NCBI GenBank assembly: GCA_902537325.1
Contig: CACBAT010000010.1
Location: forward strand, 1-64,000
Direction of reading: 5' to 3'
DNA length: 64,000 nucleotides
DNA from: an uncultured Alphaproteobacteria bacterium
GTDB taxonomy: Bacteria; Pseudomonadota; Alphaproteobacteria; HIMB59; GCA-002718135
In this document: in pieces, positions 52,832 through 62,800 of the stretch
Layout of the letters: every line of letters starts with the position of its first letter
Numbering within the stretch: position 1 is the first letter of the stretch
Notes under the pieces: generated by a model
The model's input: the letters and a program-made list of their open reading frames with translations, nothing else
Told to the model about the DNA's origin: nothing
Databases searched by the model: none
Program-made: the position numbers and the translations under genes

Positions 52832-54379
52832 TTATCTTTTTAAATATTCTTTTAACTGATTTACCGATAGGACTTTTAACATAATTACTAATCCAAAATA
52901 AATAATTATAGCTAAAAAGATCATTAGAAGTAAAAGTGTTGAATTTAATAACACTGAATTACCAGTAATATTTGTAAAGAATAGTTCATTTAATACGTAT
53001 ATTCCTCCAAATAATAGGAATGAACTTAGTAAAATTTTGATAGAATTACTAACTAATAGATCATCAAATTTCATATGATTCCTAATAGCTAAAAAGAGGT
53101 ATAGTAATAATGCATTTACCCATGCACTAATTGCTGTTGCAACAGCGATTCCCATTTCTCTCATTGATCCAATTAAAAGTAAAGATAAGACAACGTTAGT
53201 AATCACACTGACAATGGATATATAAAGAGGTGTTTTGGTATCTTCTCTTGCAAAAAAACAGGAAACTAAAACTTTAATTATAATGTAAGCAGGTAGACCT
53301 AAAGCAAAGTAACTTAATACTTTAGCAGTATAAAAAGTATCTTTTTCTAAAAAAGCACCTCTTTCAAATAAAATATGGATTATAGGTTCTGCTAAAATAA
53401 ATAATCCTATGGCTGATGGTAAAGAAATTAATAACGAAAATTCAATAGATCTATTTTGAATATTATTTGTTGTTTCTTGATCTGATTGTTTAATTGCTTT
53501 TGATAAACTTGGTAAAAGAACTATGCCAAGTGCTATTCCAAATATCGCAAGTGGTAATTGGTTAAGACGATCCGCGTAATAAATATGACTGATAGCACCA
53601 ACAGGTAAAAAAGAAGCAATGATAGTTCCAATGACAATATTTAATTGAATAACACCTGAACCAACAACACCGGGTAAAAATAATTTGAAAAACTTTTTTA
53701 ATTTTTCATTTAAAACGGGGATACGAATACGTGGTCGGTAAAAGTTTAAAACCGATCTGTATAAATATAGAAATTGTAATATACCTCCAATCAATACACC
53801 GTATGATAATGCGTGACCTGAAGTAGTTACAAAAGGTGTTAAAAAGAATAATGACAGAATAAAACTTATATTCAAAATGGCAGGAGCAAATGCACCGGCG
53901 GCAAAACGTTCATGAACATTATTGATTGAAGCAAAGTGAGCAGCTAAGGATATAAAAATAATATAGGGGAAAATTATTTTTCCAAAATGCACAGCTAGTT
54001 CATAAGCCTCTTTATTATCAGTGAATCCAGGTGCTAAAACTTGAATGATATAAGGCATCCCAAAGAAAAAAAGGATCGTTAAAACGACCGTAGCAAATAG
54101 TAACATTGAGGTTGTGTTTTCAACAAAGTCTGAAGCCTCACGTTCATCTTTTGGATTAAGAACAACACCCGAGAAAACTGGGATTAATGCAGCACTGTAC
54201 GCTCCTTCTGCTAGGACACGACGAAAGAAATTAGGAATACGAAATGCTACGAAGAATGCATCAGCAATTACTGTCGATCCAAGATATCTCGCTATTAATA
54301 TGTCTCGAATAAAACCTAATACTCGACTTAAAAATGTATAAAAGCTGACAGTAAAGAATGATCTAAAAAGACTCTTCAT
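52832..54379 (-). CDS. murJ: Lipid II flippase MurJ/MviN
   Basis: MurJ flips lipid-linked peptidoglycan precursor across the inner membrane. The 515-residue protein has about 14 hydrophobic segments and the family N-terminus [21 protein letters not shown], with conserved FRIPNFFRR and [14 protein letters not shown]. It is transcribed leftward after phoB with a 54-base gap and is followed closely by trpS. Confidence 0.95.
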   Translation of the reverse strand: MKSLFRSFFTVSFYTFLSRVLGFIRDILIARYLGSTVIADAFFVAFRIPNFFRRVLAEGAYSAALIPVFSGVVLNPKDEREASDFVENTTSMLLFATVVLTILFFFGMPYIIQVLAPGFTDNKEAYELAVHFGKIIFPYIIFISLAAHFASINNVHERFAAGAFAPAILNISFILSLFFLTPFVTTSGHALSYGVLIGGILQFLYLYRSVLNFYRPRIRIPVLNEKLKKFFKLFLPGVVGSGVIQLNIVIGTIIASFLPVGAISHIYYADRLNQLPLAIFGIALGIVLLPSLSKAIKQSDQETTNNIQNRSIEFSLLISLPSAIGLFILAEPIIHILFERGAFLEKDTFYTAKVLSYFALGLPAYIIIKVLVSCFFAREDTKTPLYISIVSVITNVVLSLLLIGSMREMGIAVATAISAWVNALLLYLFLAIRNHMKFDDLLVSNSIKILLSSFLLFGGIYVLNELFFTNITGNSVLLNSTLLLLMIFLAIIIYFGLVIMLKVLSVNQLKEYLKR

Positions 54380-54433
54380 ATGGTGGTTTTATAGTTTGGT
54401 AAGTGATTTGTATAAGTGAAATTTATGGCTTAA

Positions 54434-55117
54434 TTACGAGCCAAAACAATATCCTGCTGATCTCACGGTTCTTATAAAATCTTCTTTTACGTCATTATTA
54501 ATAGCCTTTCGTAGTCTTCTTATATGAACATCAACTGTTCGAGGTTCTACATGGGCCTCATTTTTCCAAACATGATTAAGTAATTGTTCGCGGCTAAAGA
54601 CACGACCAATATTTTCCATGAAGAAAGCTAATAAATTAAATTCTGTTGGACCAAGATGAAGAGTTTCTCCATCTCGTGATGCTGAGTGAGATACAAGGTC
54701 AATTACTATTCCTTTATAAGTTAAAACTTCATCTACAAACATTGGTCTAATTCGTCGAAGAACAGTTTTTACTCTTGCCACTAATTCGTTAATTGAAAAA
54801 GGTTTTGTAATGTAATCATCTGCACCAGTTTCTAAGCCGCGAAGTTTATCTTCTTCTTCACCTTTTGCTGTTAACATTATTATTGGAATATTTTTATGTT
54901 CTTTATGTTTTCTAATTCTTCGACAGAGTTCAATTCCTGATAACTCTGGTAACATCCAATCAAGAATAATTATGTCAGGTGGTTTATATAATATTTTTTC
55001 TAGAGCAGTTTCACCGTCCGTTGCAGTATCTATTTTATATCCTTCTTTGTTAAAATTAAATTTTAGAAGTTCTAATAATGCTTCTTCATCTTCTACGATA
55101 AGCATTTTAAGTTTCAT
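54434..55117 (-). CDS. phoB: Phosphate regulon response regulator PhoB
   Basis: PhoB activates phosphate-starvation genes. The 227-residue OmpR-type regulator has phosphoacceptor D53 in LDWMLPELSG, the TAKGEEEDKLRGLETGADDY segment, and a winged helix with LLNHVWKNEAHVEPRTVDVHIRRL that closely follows PhoB. An AGAAGAG ribosome-binding site is present. It lies downstream of phoU. Confidence 0.95.
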   Translation of the reverse strand: MKLKMLIVEDEEALLELLKFNFNKEGYKIDTATDGETALEKILYKPPDIIILDWMLPELSGIELCRRIRKHKEHKNIPIIMLTAKGEEEDKLRGLETGADDYITKPFSINELVARVKTVLRRIRPMFVDEVLTYKGIVIDLVSHSASRDGETLHLGPTEFNLLAFFMENIGRVFSREQLLNHVWKNEAHVEPRTVDVHIRRLRKAINNDVKEDFIRTVRSAGYCFGS

Positions 55118-55158
55118 GAAACTCTTCTATTAAATTTTTGTGTCAATTATATTACAAT

Positions 55159-55869
55159 TTATTTTTTTATTGGTAAGATTGCTTCCCAAGTTGGGTTAGG
55201 ATTTGTATCAATTAATGGTTCGCCTGATACAGCATAATAGATATCTTCCGCTATATTTTGAACATAATCACCAATTCTTTCTAGATCTTTAACCATATAT
55301 AAAAGATTAGTGCATGAAGCTATTCTCTTTGGATCTTCCATCATGTAGGTTAATAATTGTCTTAGAATACCAAGATATTCTTCATCTATTTGTCTATCCA
55401 TTAACCATACTTTTTTAGCCTCAGTATCGGAAAAATTTAAAAAAGCCTTTATTACATGATCTATCATTTTATGAACAAGCTCTCCCATTCTAATAATATC
55501 TCTTGTAGGTTTCTCAGGTAAAACTAATTCAGTTAAAGCTGCTCTTTTTGCTATATTTGTTGCGTGGTCTCCTAATCTCTCTAAATCTTTATTCATTTTG
55601 ATAGCAGAGAAAATTGTTCGCAAATCTGTTGCCATTGGTTGGCGCTTTCCTAAAATTTCAACTAAGCTTTGATCAAGTTTGTTATAAGCATCGTCAATTA
55701 AATCATCATTTAAAATTACTTTTTCTGCCAGCTCGGTATCTTGGTTTTTTAAGGCATTAAGTGAGTCTTTTAATTGATTTTCAACTAAAGTTCCCATCTC
55801 TAAAATTTTACTATTAATGTCTTTGATCTCCTCATCATATGATTTGACAATATGTTTGTCTTGTTCCAT
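55159..55869 (-). CDS. phoU: Phosphate transport regulator PhoU
   Basis: PhoU links the Pst transporter to PhoR signalling. The 236-residue all-helical protein has two repeats with metal-binding DLERLGDHATNIA and DLERIGDYVQNIAEDI. Its ATG overlaps the pstB stop by one base, so both are translationally coupled. Confidence 0.95.
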   Translation of the reverse strand: MEQDKHIVKSYDEEIKDINSKILEMGTLVENQLKDSLNALKNQDTELAEKVILNDDLIDDAYNKLDQSLVEILGKRQPMATDLRTIFSAIKMNKDLERLGDHATNIAKRAALTELVLPEKPTRDIIRMGELVHKMIDHVIKAFLNFSDTEAKKVWLMDRQIDEEYLGILRQLLTYMMEDPKRIASCTNLLYMVKDLERIGDYVQNIAEDIYYAVSGEPLIDTNPNPTWEAILPIKK

Positions 55870-56630
55870 TAACCAAACCTCCCTGTTATGTAATCTTGTG
55901 TTTTTGAATTATCAGGATTAGTAAATATTTTTTTTGTATCACCTGTTTCAATTAATTCCCCTAGGTGAAAAAAACTAGTTTTTTGCGATACCCTTGCTGC
56001 TTGCTGCATAGAATGTGTCACTATAACAATTGTATAGTTTAGTCTCAATTCATCAATCAATTCTTCAATTATGGCAGTTGCTATAGGATCAAGAGCGGAA
56101 CATGGTTCATCCATTAAAATTATTTCAGGATTTACAGCAATCGCTCTTGCAATACATAATCTTTGTTGTTGACCCCCTGATAAACTTGTTCCAGGTTCAT
56201 TTAATCGATCTTTTACTTCATCAAATAGACCTGCCTTTTTTAATGATGAATGTACAATTTCTTCTAATTCATTTTTTGAGTCAACTAAACCATGTATAGT
56301 TGGGCCATAAGCAACATTATCAAAAATAGATTTAGGAAAAGGATTTGGTTTTTGAAATACCATTCCAATTTTAGATCTTAGACTTACAACATCAGTTTTT
56401 TCACTAATAATTTCTTCGTTATCTACTTTAATTGATCCAGATACTTTACATATTTCGATTAAATCGTTCATTCTGTTTATACATCTTAAGAAAGTTGATT
56501 TACCACATCCTGAAGGACCGATTAATGCCGTAACTTCTTTCTCCTTGATATCCATTGAGATTCCAAAAAGAGCTTGTTTGGATCCATAATATACATCTAC
56601 ACCATTTGCCAATATTTTAGAGTTACTCAT
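55869..56630 (-). CDS. pstB: Phosphate ABC transporter ATP-binding protein PstB
   Basis: The ATPase of the Pst phosphate importer. The 253-residue protein has Walker [10 protein letters not shown], signature [17 protein letters not shown] and Walker [14 protein letters not shown]; the [18 protein letters not shown] segment is specific to PstB. It lies 3 bases downstream of pstA. Confidence 0.97.
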   Translation of the reverse strand: MSNSKILANGVDVYYGSKQALFGISMDIKEKEVTALIGPSGCGKSTFLRCINRMNDLIEICKVSGSIKVDNEEIISEKTDVVSLRSKIGMVFQKPNPFPKSIFDNVAYGPTIHGLVDSKNELEEIVHSSLKKAGLFDEVKDRLNEPGTSLSGGQQQRLCIARAIAVNPEIILMDEPCSALDPIATAIIEELIDELRLNYTIVIVTHSMQQAARVSQKTSFFHLGELIETGDTKKIFTNPDNSKTQDYITGRFG

Positions 56631-56633
56631 GTT

Positions 56634-57914
56634 TTACCACTTCCTTTCAAATCTATTTCTTAAGAACACTGCAATGGCGTTCATCATAAACAAAAATATT
56701 AAAATTACCATTATGGCTGCAGCTGATTTTTCCTGAAAACCTCTTTCTGCACTTTCCACCCAAAGATATATTTGAACAGGAAGTGCTGCTGAAGGTTCTG
56801 TTAAACCAGTTGGAATATTGGGAATAAATGCAATCATACCAATCATTATAAGTGGTGCTGTTTCACCTAATGCTTGTGCTAATCCAATAATAGTCCCTGT
56901 TAAAGTCCCAGGTAGTGCAAGGGGTACGACATGATGAAATACCGCTTGTGTTTTTGTTGCTCCAACTGCAAGCGCTCCTTCTTTAATTGAAGGAGGAACA
57001 GCTTTCAATGAAGCTCGGCAGGCAATAATAATAGTTGGTAACGTCATTAATGCTAACACGGACCCTCCAACTAACGGTGTGCTCCTTGGAAGACCAAAAA
57101 CATTAAGCAATACACCTAACCCAAGTAATCCAAAAACTATTGATGGGACTGCTGCAAGATTTGAAATATTTACTTCTATTAATTCAGTTATTCTATTTTT
57201 TGGAGCAAATTCCTCAAGATAAACAGACGCTCCTATAGCAATTGGAAAAGATAAAATAAAAACAGTAAAAAGAGTAAATAATGATCCCATAAATGAACCA
57301 GCTACACCAGCAATTTCAGGATGCCTTGAATCTGCTTTAGTAAAAAAGAAATTATTAAAAACTTGTTTAACTCTATTTTCTTCAACTAACTGATCTACGT
57401 AACTTAATTGAATATCATTTAATTTTCTTCTATCTTCTGGCACATCTCTTCTTGAATTACCTTTTAATAGTTGATCCACATCACTATGGGCAGTTACCCA
57501 AATTTGTTGCTTTGTATTAATGACTTCAGGATTTTCTAAGAAGTAGTCTTTAATTTCGTTATCTACATTTATAGAAAATAATTTTTTTATTAATTTAATA
57601 TCTGATTTTGAGAGATCTGGGAAAAAATTTTCAATAGCCTGTTTTTTAACTCTAAAAAATTTTCCTTTTTCCATCTCTTCATCTGAAGAGTCAGGTGTTA
57701 GTTTTAAGACCTCTTGATTATAATCAACTTCTAGGAGAACAATTGTTTTTTGAAAAGCAGTGTATCCTTTTGAAAATATTGTATACAAAAGGAAAACTAA
57801 AACTGCTAAAGATAAACACATAGCTGTAAAGCCATAATACTTAAATCGCATATCTTCTAAACTTCTCTTTTTTCTCAAAGAAACAATTTTTTCTTTAGCA
57901 ACGGAATTATTCAT
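56634..57914 (-). CDS. pstA: Phosphate ABC transporter permease PstA
   Basis: A 426-residue membrane subunit. Unlike the shorter enterobacterial PstA it has an N-terminal membrane segment (about 30-50) followed by a hydrophilic insert of some 130 residues, as in other alphaproteobacterial PstA. The permease core has the ABC-coupling EAA loop KEGALAVGATKTQAVFHHVVP. It overlaps pstC by 8 bases. Confidence 0.94.
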   Translation of the reverse strand: MNNSVAKEKIVSLRKKRSLEDMRFKYYGFTAMCLSLAVLVFLLYTIFSKGYTAFQKTIVLLEVDYNQEVLKLTPDSSDEEMEKGKFFRVKKQAIENFFPDLSKSDIKLIKKLFSINVDNEIKDYFLENPEVINTKQQIWVTAHSDVDQLLKGNSRRDVPEDRRKLNDIQLSYVDQLVEENRVKQVFNNFFFTKADSRHPEIAGVAGSFMGSLFTLFTVFILSFPIAIGASVYLEEFAPKNRITELIEVNISNLAAVPSIVFGLLGLGVLLNVFGLPRSTPLVGGSVLALMTLPTIIIACRASLKAVPPSIKEGALAVGATKTQAVFHHVVPLALPGTLTGTIIGLAQALGETAPLIMIGMIAFIPNIPTGLTEPSAALPVQIYLWVESAERGFQEKSAAAIMVILIFLFMMNAIAVFLRNRFERKW

Positions 57915-59280
57915 AACGCTCCCTGTATCTCTTTACAATTTGTAGAGCTATAATGTTAAGAAATAATGTAATAACAAATAAAACTAATCCTAAAGCAAAT
58001 GCTGATAATGTTCTTGGGTTATCAAATTCTTGATCACCTATTAAGGCCACAACAATTTGAACTGTAACTGTTGTTACATTTTCAAAAGGATTACCTGTAA
58101 GATTGGGAGCTGTACCTGCTGCAACTACAACAATCATAGTCTCCCCTATCGCTCTGGATATTGCTAACAAAAATGCTCCTACAATTCCAGGTAAAGCTGC
58201 TGGTAAAATTACTTTTTTAATAGTTTCTGCTTTATTAGCGCCAATACCAAATGATCCTTCCCTAAGACTTTGCGGGACAGAGTTTATTACATCATCAGAT
58301 AAAGAAGAAATAAAAGGAATAATCATAACCCCCATTACCATACCAGCAGCAAGGGCGCTTGTTGGTGAAGCATCAATTCCAATTGATTGTCCAAATGCTT
58401 TTACGAAAGGCGCAACACTAACAAAGGCAAAGAACCCATAGACTATTGTTGGTATCCCTGCCAAAATTTCGAGAAGAGGTTTAACTATTTTTCTAACTCT
58501 TTGACTTGCGTATTCTGCTAAGTAAATTGCTGTTAATAATCCAAGAGGCGCCGCAACACACATAGCTACTACCATTACTAAAAATGTCCCAGCAAATATT
58601 GGTACTGCACCAAAGGATCCCTCTGCAGCTGTTTGACCTTCTCTAATTGGAATAAATGGATACCACTCAGTACTAAATAAAAATTCAAATATTGATACTT
58701 CTGCAAAAAAGCGAAGGCTTTCAAATATTAGTGAAAAAACTATTCCTATTGTAGTAAAAATAGCAACAGATGAACAAAATATAAGTATATATTGTATATA
58801 TCTTTCAATTGCATGTTGAGCATGAAATTCAGGTTTTAATTTACGTGAAGCGTATAGGGCTCCAAGTAACATTATAATGATTATTGAGAGATAAAAAGCT
58901 ATTTGACTTATTTGTCTTAAGGAAGAATATTGAGATGCGGCATTAATTATTTCTACAGATTTACCATCGGCAAAAGAAGGGTTATTAGCAACATTTCTAA
59001 TCTCTGCTAACAATAAACCTTCGTTGTAAGCTGCGCCCTCAATAAATTCAAAGTTACTAATAACTATGTTTTGAATAATCTGTTCTTGAAAAATAGCCCA
59101 TGAAAAATAAACAATTAGTGCAGGAAACAAACACCACATTAAAACGTATTGTGCGTAATAATTGGGAAGAGATTTGCTTTTCGTACCTTGTTTTTTAGAG
59201 TTTAATTTAATTCTTGATCTTCCGTATATAAAGGATGAGAAAATTCCGACTGCAATTAAAACTAAAGACCAAAAGAACAT
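57907..59280 (-). CDS. pstC: Phosphate ABC transporter permease PstC
   Basis: A 457-residue membrane subunit with an extended N-terminal part holding additional hydrophobic segments, followed by the permease core with the EAA loop REGSFGIGANKAETIKKVILP. It sits just after the terminator hairpin that follows pstS, which should reduce its expression relative to pstS. Confidence 0.94.
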   Translation of the reverse strand: MFFWSLVLIAVGIFSSFIYGRSRIKLNSKKQGTKSKSLPNYYAQYVLMWCLFPALIVYFSWAIFQEQIIQNIVISNFEFIEGAAYNEGLLLAEIRNVANNPSFADGKSVEIINAASQYSSLRQISQIAFYLSIIIIMLLGALYASRKLKPEFHAQHAIERYIQYILIFCSSVAIFTTIGIVFSLIFESLRFFAEVSIFEFLFSTEWYPFIPIREGQTAAEGSFGAVPIFAGTFLVMVVAMCVAAPLGLLTAIYLAEYASQRVRKIVKPLLEILAGIPTIVYGFFAFVSVAPFVKAFGQSIGIDASPTSALAAGMVMGVMIIPFISSLSDDVINSVPQSLREGSFGIGANKAETIKKVILPAALPGIVGAFLLAISRAIGETMIVVVAAGTAPNLTGNPFENVTTVTVQIVVALIGDQEFDNPRTLSAFALGLVLFVITLFLNIIALQIVKRYRERYE

Positions 59281-59295
59281 TTATAACTTACTATT

Positions 59296-59321
59296 AAAAA
59301 AAAGGGGGCTTGTATGCCCCC
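59296..59321 (-). terminator. Hairpin with T-run between pstS and pstC
   Basis: On the minus strand GGGGGC, a six-base loop and GCCCCC form a 6-base-pair GC stem followed by eight T. It lies in the 63-base gap after pstS and 15 bases before the pstC start. It most likely stops much of the transcription after pstS, letting the binding protein be made in excess over the membrane parts. Confidence 0.85.
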
Positions 59322-59343
59322 ATTTTATAAAAATTAAAGATTT

Positions 59344-60339
59344 TTATTTATAATTTGTTTGATTAGAAATAGCATCAAGAACAGCTGCTCTATCCGCAGG
59401 ACTTAGTTGAACAAGTCCAGCATCTAGTAAGTAACCTTCTGTTGCTTCTTCACTTACAAACTCATTAACATAATCCATTAAACCAGGAATAACGCCAATG
59501 TGTGCTTTTTTGATGTAGAAGAATAAAGGTCTTGCTATTGGATATGAATAATCTTGGATGCCTTCCATTGAGATTTCAACACCATTAATCATTGATGCTT
59601 TTACTTTATCAGAGTTATTAGATACAAAACTGTAACCAAAAATACCAAATGCACCTTGTTCTTTGGTTATATGCTCAACATAAAGTTCATCATTTTCACC
59701 ACCTTCGATAACGTGGCCATCTTCACGATATGCTTGACAATCACCATCAGCAACTAACATATCTTTAACACAACCCTTTTTCATTACAAGTGAGTCAAAT
59801 GCATCTCTTGTTCCAGAAGTTGGAGGAGGTGCCATAATAGAAATTTCAACTTTTGGTAATCTTTTATCTATTTCATACCAAGTTGTTGGAGCGTTTGCAT
59901 TATCTCTAGCCATTGCCTGCCAGATTTCTTCTTTACTTAAATCAATGCCACCTTTCATTGTAGCACCGTTGGTATATTTCCATTCATAATCTGCAGCGTA
60001 TGCAAAAGCTATACCATCATTACCAACTCTAACTTCGATGATATCGGTTACACCGCCATCTTGGCAAAGTTTGAATTCTTTATCTTTTTGTGCTCTTGAA
60101 GAGTTAGTGATATCTGGATGTTCAACTCCAACACCTGCACAAAATAATTTGTGTCCTCCACCAGAACCAGTTGATTCAATTACGGGTGCTTTCATTCCTT
60201 GAGATGCCATTTTTTCAGCAACTAAAGTAGCGAAAGGATAAACTGTAGAAGATCCTACAATTGAAATATAGTCTCTTGCTGAAACTGAAGTAGTTCCAAA
60301 CAAAGCAAGTACAGCAATTAATTTAATTATATTTTTCAT
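59344..60339 (-). CDS. pstS: Periplasmic phosphate-binding protein PstS
   Basis: PstS captures phosphate for PstCAB. The mature protein has the phosphate-site segments IVGSSTVYPFA, ESTGSGGGHKLF and PTSGTRDAF. I choose the ATG at 60339 (MKNIIKLIAVLALFGTT), which gives a proper signal peptide cleaved near VSA-RD and has GAGG 7 bases upstream; the upstream ATG at 60351 overlaps that ribosome-binding site. Length from this start is 331 residues. A 30-base gap separates it from phoR; no PHO box is evident there. Confidence 0.95.
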   Translation of the reverse strand: MKNIIKLIAVLALFGTTSVSARDYISIVGSSTVYPFATLVAEKMASQGMKAPVIESTGSGGGHKLFCAGVGVEHPDITNSSRAQKDKEFKLCQDGGVTDIIEVRVGNDGIAFAYAADYEWKYTNGATMKGGIDLSKEEIWQAMARDNANAPTTWYEIDKRLPKVEISIMAPPPTSGTRDAFDSLVMKKGCVKDMLVADGDCQAYREDGHVIEGGENDELYVEHITKEQGAFGIFGYSFVSNNSDKVKASMINGVEISMEGIQDYSYPIARPLFFYIKKAHIGVIPGLMDYVNEFVSEEATEGYLLDAGLVQLSPADRAAVLDAISNQTNYK

Positions 60340-60381
60340 ATTTAGCCTCATTTAAAATAAGGTATTACTAAAGATTATATA

Positions 60382-61434
60382 TTAAGGATTTATTACAGTT
60401 TGCTGAATTACAGGTAAAGAAATAGTAAATGTTGAACCCTTATCCACCTTGCTTTTTATTGATAATTTACCATTATGCCTATTAGTTATATGTTTAACAA
60501 TAGATAAACCCAAACCGGTACCGCCTTGATTTCGAGATCTATTTTTATCTACTCTATAAAATCTTTCAGTAAGTCTAGTTAAATGCTCTTTTGATATACC
60601 TTCTCCGTTATCTATAAAACTTATTTGGCAAAAGGCATTATTGTCATTAATGACTCCCTCAATCTCAATACCAATAGTAGAATTTTCTTTACTATATTTT
60701 ATTGCATTATCGGTTAAGTTTAAAAAAACTTGAATTAGAGCATCTTTGTTTGCTGATATTGTAGACTTATCAAAATCATCCTTGATTTGAACTTCAATTT
60801 TTTTGGCCATTAACTTGTTTTGTAAATTATCAACTACGCCATCAATTAATTGCCTTATATTCGCTTCTTGAAATTCTATAGGTTTATCTTCAGTCTCATA
60901 TTTACTTAGTAATAATAAATCTTCGACTAGTCTAGTCATACGCCAAGCCTGATCTTCCATTGTATCTAAAAATTTACCAACCGTTTTGTCTTTGTTCTTA
61001 TCTTCATTGAGTGAATTTTTAATTGTTTCAACATAGCCTAGAATTGAGGAAAGAGGAGTTCTCAATTCATGGCTTACATTAGCCACAAAATCTGTTCGCA
61101 TTTGTTCGTAGTTTTTAAGAAGACTTTGATCATTTAGTGATATTAATAATTCTTCATAATCTTTTTCAACAAATATTAAGTCAGCAATAAAATACATATC
61201 ACTAAAATTAGATGGGGTGAATTCAAACTTAAAATCTTCTTTCTCCCTAAAGGCTTTATCAATAAAAGTATTTAACTCTGTTGATCTAATAATATTATTG
61301 AGATCTCTTCCTTCATCGATAAATAAAAATTTTTGTTTAGCTGCATTATTGTAAAAAATTATTTCCTTATTTGTATCAATTGCAATAATAATCGAAGGTA
61401 TCTTACTTAGACTTAGTCTTAATTTTTTTTTCAT
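60382..61434 (-). CDS. phoR: Phosphate regulon sensor kinase PhoR, lacking membrane segments
   Basis: PhoR phosphorylates PhoB. The 350-residue protein starts directly with a PAS-like region (SIIIAIDTNKEIIFYNNAA), then the H-box NVSHELRTPLSSILGY with H122, and a HATPase domain with DNAIKYS, GEGISKEHL and GTGLGLSIVKHI. The one or two N-terminal membrane helices normal for PhoR are absent, and an in-frame stop lies three codons upstream of the ATG, so no extension is possible. The gene overlaps the SET gene by 32 bases. Assignment as PhoR comes from the pst-phoUB context and the kinase core. Confidence 0.88.
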   Translation of the reverse strand: MKKKLRLSLSKIPSIIIAIDTNKEIIFYNNAAKQKFLFIDEGRDLNNIIRSTELNTFIDKAFREKEDFKFEFTPSNFSDMYFIADLIFVEKDYEELLISLNDQSLLKNYEQMRTDFVANVSHELRTPLSSILGYVETIKNSLNEDKNKDKTVGKFLDTMEDQAWRMTRLVEDLLLLSKYETEDKPIEFQEANIRQLIDGVVDNLQNKLMAKKIEVQIKDDFDKSTISANKDALIQVFLNLTDNAIKYSKENSTIGIEIEGVINDNNAFCQISFIDNGEGISKEHLTRLTERFYRVDKNRSRNQGGTGLGLSIVKHITNRHNGKLSIKSKVDKGSTFTISLPVIQQTVINP

Positions 61435-61903
61435 ATTTTTTTAATTTTGGCCAATCATTGTCACTTAAAATATAACCTACACAATTTCTAGAACCACACT
61501 TACAAATGTGATCCACAAAATCTGTATCAAAAGGATAACCATAGTTATAGAAAAGTTCGTCTCCTTTTTTTATTCGTTTAATAGAAGAAATCCAAATCTC
61601 ATTATCTATGATGTCTACTTCACAATTAGGATTGCATGAATGATTTATAAATTTTGCAAAATTATAATCGACATCACCGTCAATGTCATATCGCTTGTTT
61701 AGTTCAAAAACATAGACCATGCCGTTATTTTTATCTTTTTTTGCTTTGCGGATTTGTTTATCTGCTCTTTTGTCACCCTCTCTTTTAGTAACTTTATCAC
61801 CAATATATTGGATTACTTTCTGGCCTTTTTTAATATTCATTTTTGCAAATAATCCAGAACCGTGAAGGGGTGATTTTTTTTTAAACCAAATTTTCTGCGT
61901 CAT
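61403..61903 (-). CDS. SET-domain protein-lysine methyltransferase-like protein
   Basis: A 166-residue protein with a full SET core: SAM-binding HGSGLFA (14-20), INHSCNPNC (86-94) that forms the pseudoknot, catalytic-tyrosine segment ELFYNYGYPF (116-125), and a post-SET zinc cluster C134, C136 and C141. These are the parts that define eukaryotic histone lysine methyltransferases. The substrate here is unknown. I prefer the ATG at 61903, close to the SET fold, over the in-frame ATG at 61930. Its 3' end overlaps phoR, so both are probably one transcript; the gap to plcP is short. Confidence 0.85.
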   Translation of the reverse strand: MTQKIWFKKKSPLHGSGLFAKMNIKKGQKVIQYIGDKVTKREGDKRADKQIRKAKKDKNNGMVYVFELNKRYDIDGDVDYNFAKFINHSCNPNCEVDIIDNEIWISSIKRIKKGDELFYNYGYPFDTDFVDHICKCGSRNCVGYILSDNDWPKLKKYEKKIKTKSK

Positions 61904-61987
61904 ACTGTTATTTTTATACAATACACACATATAATAATAAATTGTATTATAAAATGATACTTTTATGTATAAGAAAATCTTTAATTA

Positions 61988-62800
61988 ATGAAATTTAAAA
62001 GTAATAAAAAATTTTACCGCACAATTTGGATTTCGGATACCCATCTAGGAACTAGTGGTTGTAAAAGCAAGATGCTTTTAGAATTCTTAGAAGAAACAGA
62101 TTCGGAATATTTATTTTTAGTAGGGGACATTGTTGATGGATGGCGCATGCGTAAGAAAATGTATTGGCCACAAGAACATAATGACATTGTTCAAAAAGTT
62201 TTAAAGAAAGCGAAAAACGGAACTAGGGTAGTACTTATTCCAGGAAATCATGATGAGGTATTAAAAGATTTTACAAATTTTTCTTTTGGAGAAATTTCTA
62301 TCAAAAATGAAGATACTCATCAATTAGCTGATGGAAGGAAAGTACTGATTACACACGGAGACGAATTTGATGCTGTGATCATTAATGCGAGATGGTTAGC
62401 CAAAGTTGGATCAGCACTTTATGAATATTTACTAAAGTTAAATAATGTATTTAATTTTATTCGACGAAAGATGGGCTTGTCTTACTGGTCACTGTCTCAA
62501 TATTTAAAAAAGAAAACAAAGCATGCAACCAACTTTATTAGTAATTTTGAGTTTGCTGTATCTGATAGAGCTAGAAGAGAAAATGCCGATGTTGTTGTAT
62601 GTGGGCATATACATAGACCAGAAATAAAAGAATTAAATGGTGTTCTCTATTGTAATGATGGTGACTGGATTGAAAGTTGCACAGCACTTGTTGAAGATGA
62701 AATTGGAAATTTATCAATTCTTAATTGGCCCGAAGAAAGAGAAAATTTAAAATTAATTTCTTTTGAAGAAAGACGAAAAATAAAAGAGGATGCAGCCTAA
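61988..62800 (+). CDS. plcP: PlcP-type metallophosphatase (phospholipase C for lipid remodelling)
   Basis: A 270-residue calcineurin-like phosphoesterase with metal-binding SDTHLG (D17, H19), GDIVDGW (46-52), GNHDE (86-90), THGDEFD and GHIHRPE. The combination WISDTHLGT, GDIVDGWRM and PQEHNDIVQKVLKKAKNGT is characteristic of PlcP, which removes the headgroup of phosphatidylethanolamine-type lipids under phosphate limitation, rather than LpxH. The pst-pho genes next door and the overlapping glycosyltransferase support this role. The start is ATG at 61988. Confidence 0.85.
   Translation: MKFKSNKKFYRTIWISDTHLGTSGCKSKMLLEFLEETDSEYLFLVGDIVDGWRMRKKMYWPQEHNDIVQKVLKKAKNGTRVVLIPGNHDEVLKDFTNFSFGEISIKNEDTHQLADGRKVLITHGDEFDAVIINARWLAKVGSALYEYLLKLNNVFNFIRRKMGLSYWSLSQYLKKKTKHATNFISNFEFAVSDRARRENADVVVCGHIHRPEIKELNGVLYCNDGDWIESCTALVEDEIGNLSILNWPEERENLKLISFEERRKIKEDAA

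Noticed and set aside
61931..61987. PHO box in the SET-plcP divergent gap
   Set aside because: Only AT-rich sequence; no pair of CTGTCAT-like repeats with the right spacing.
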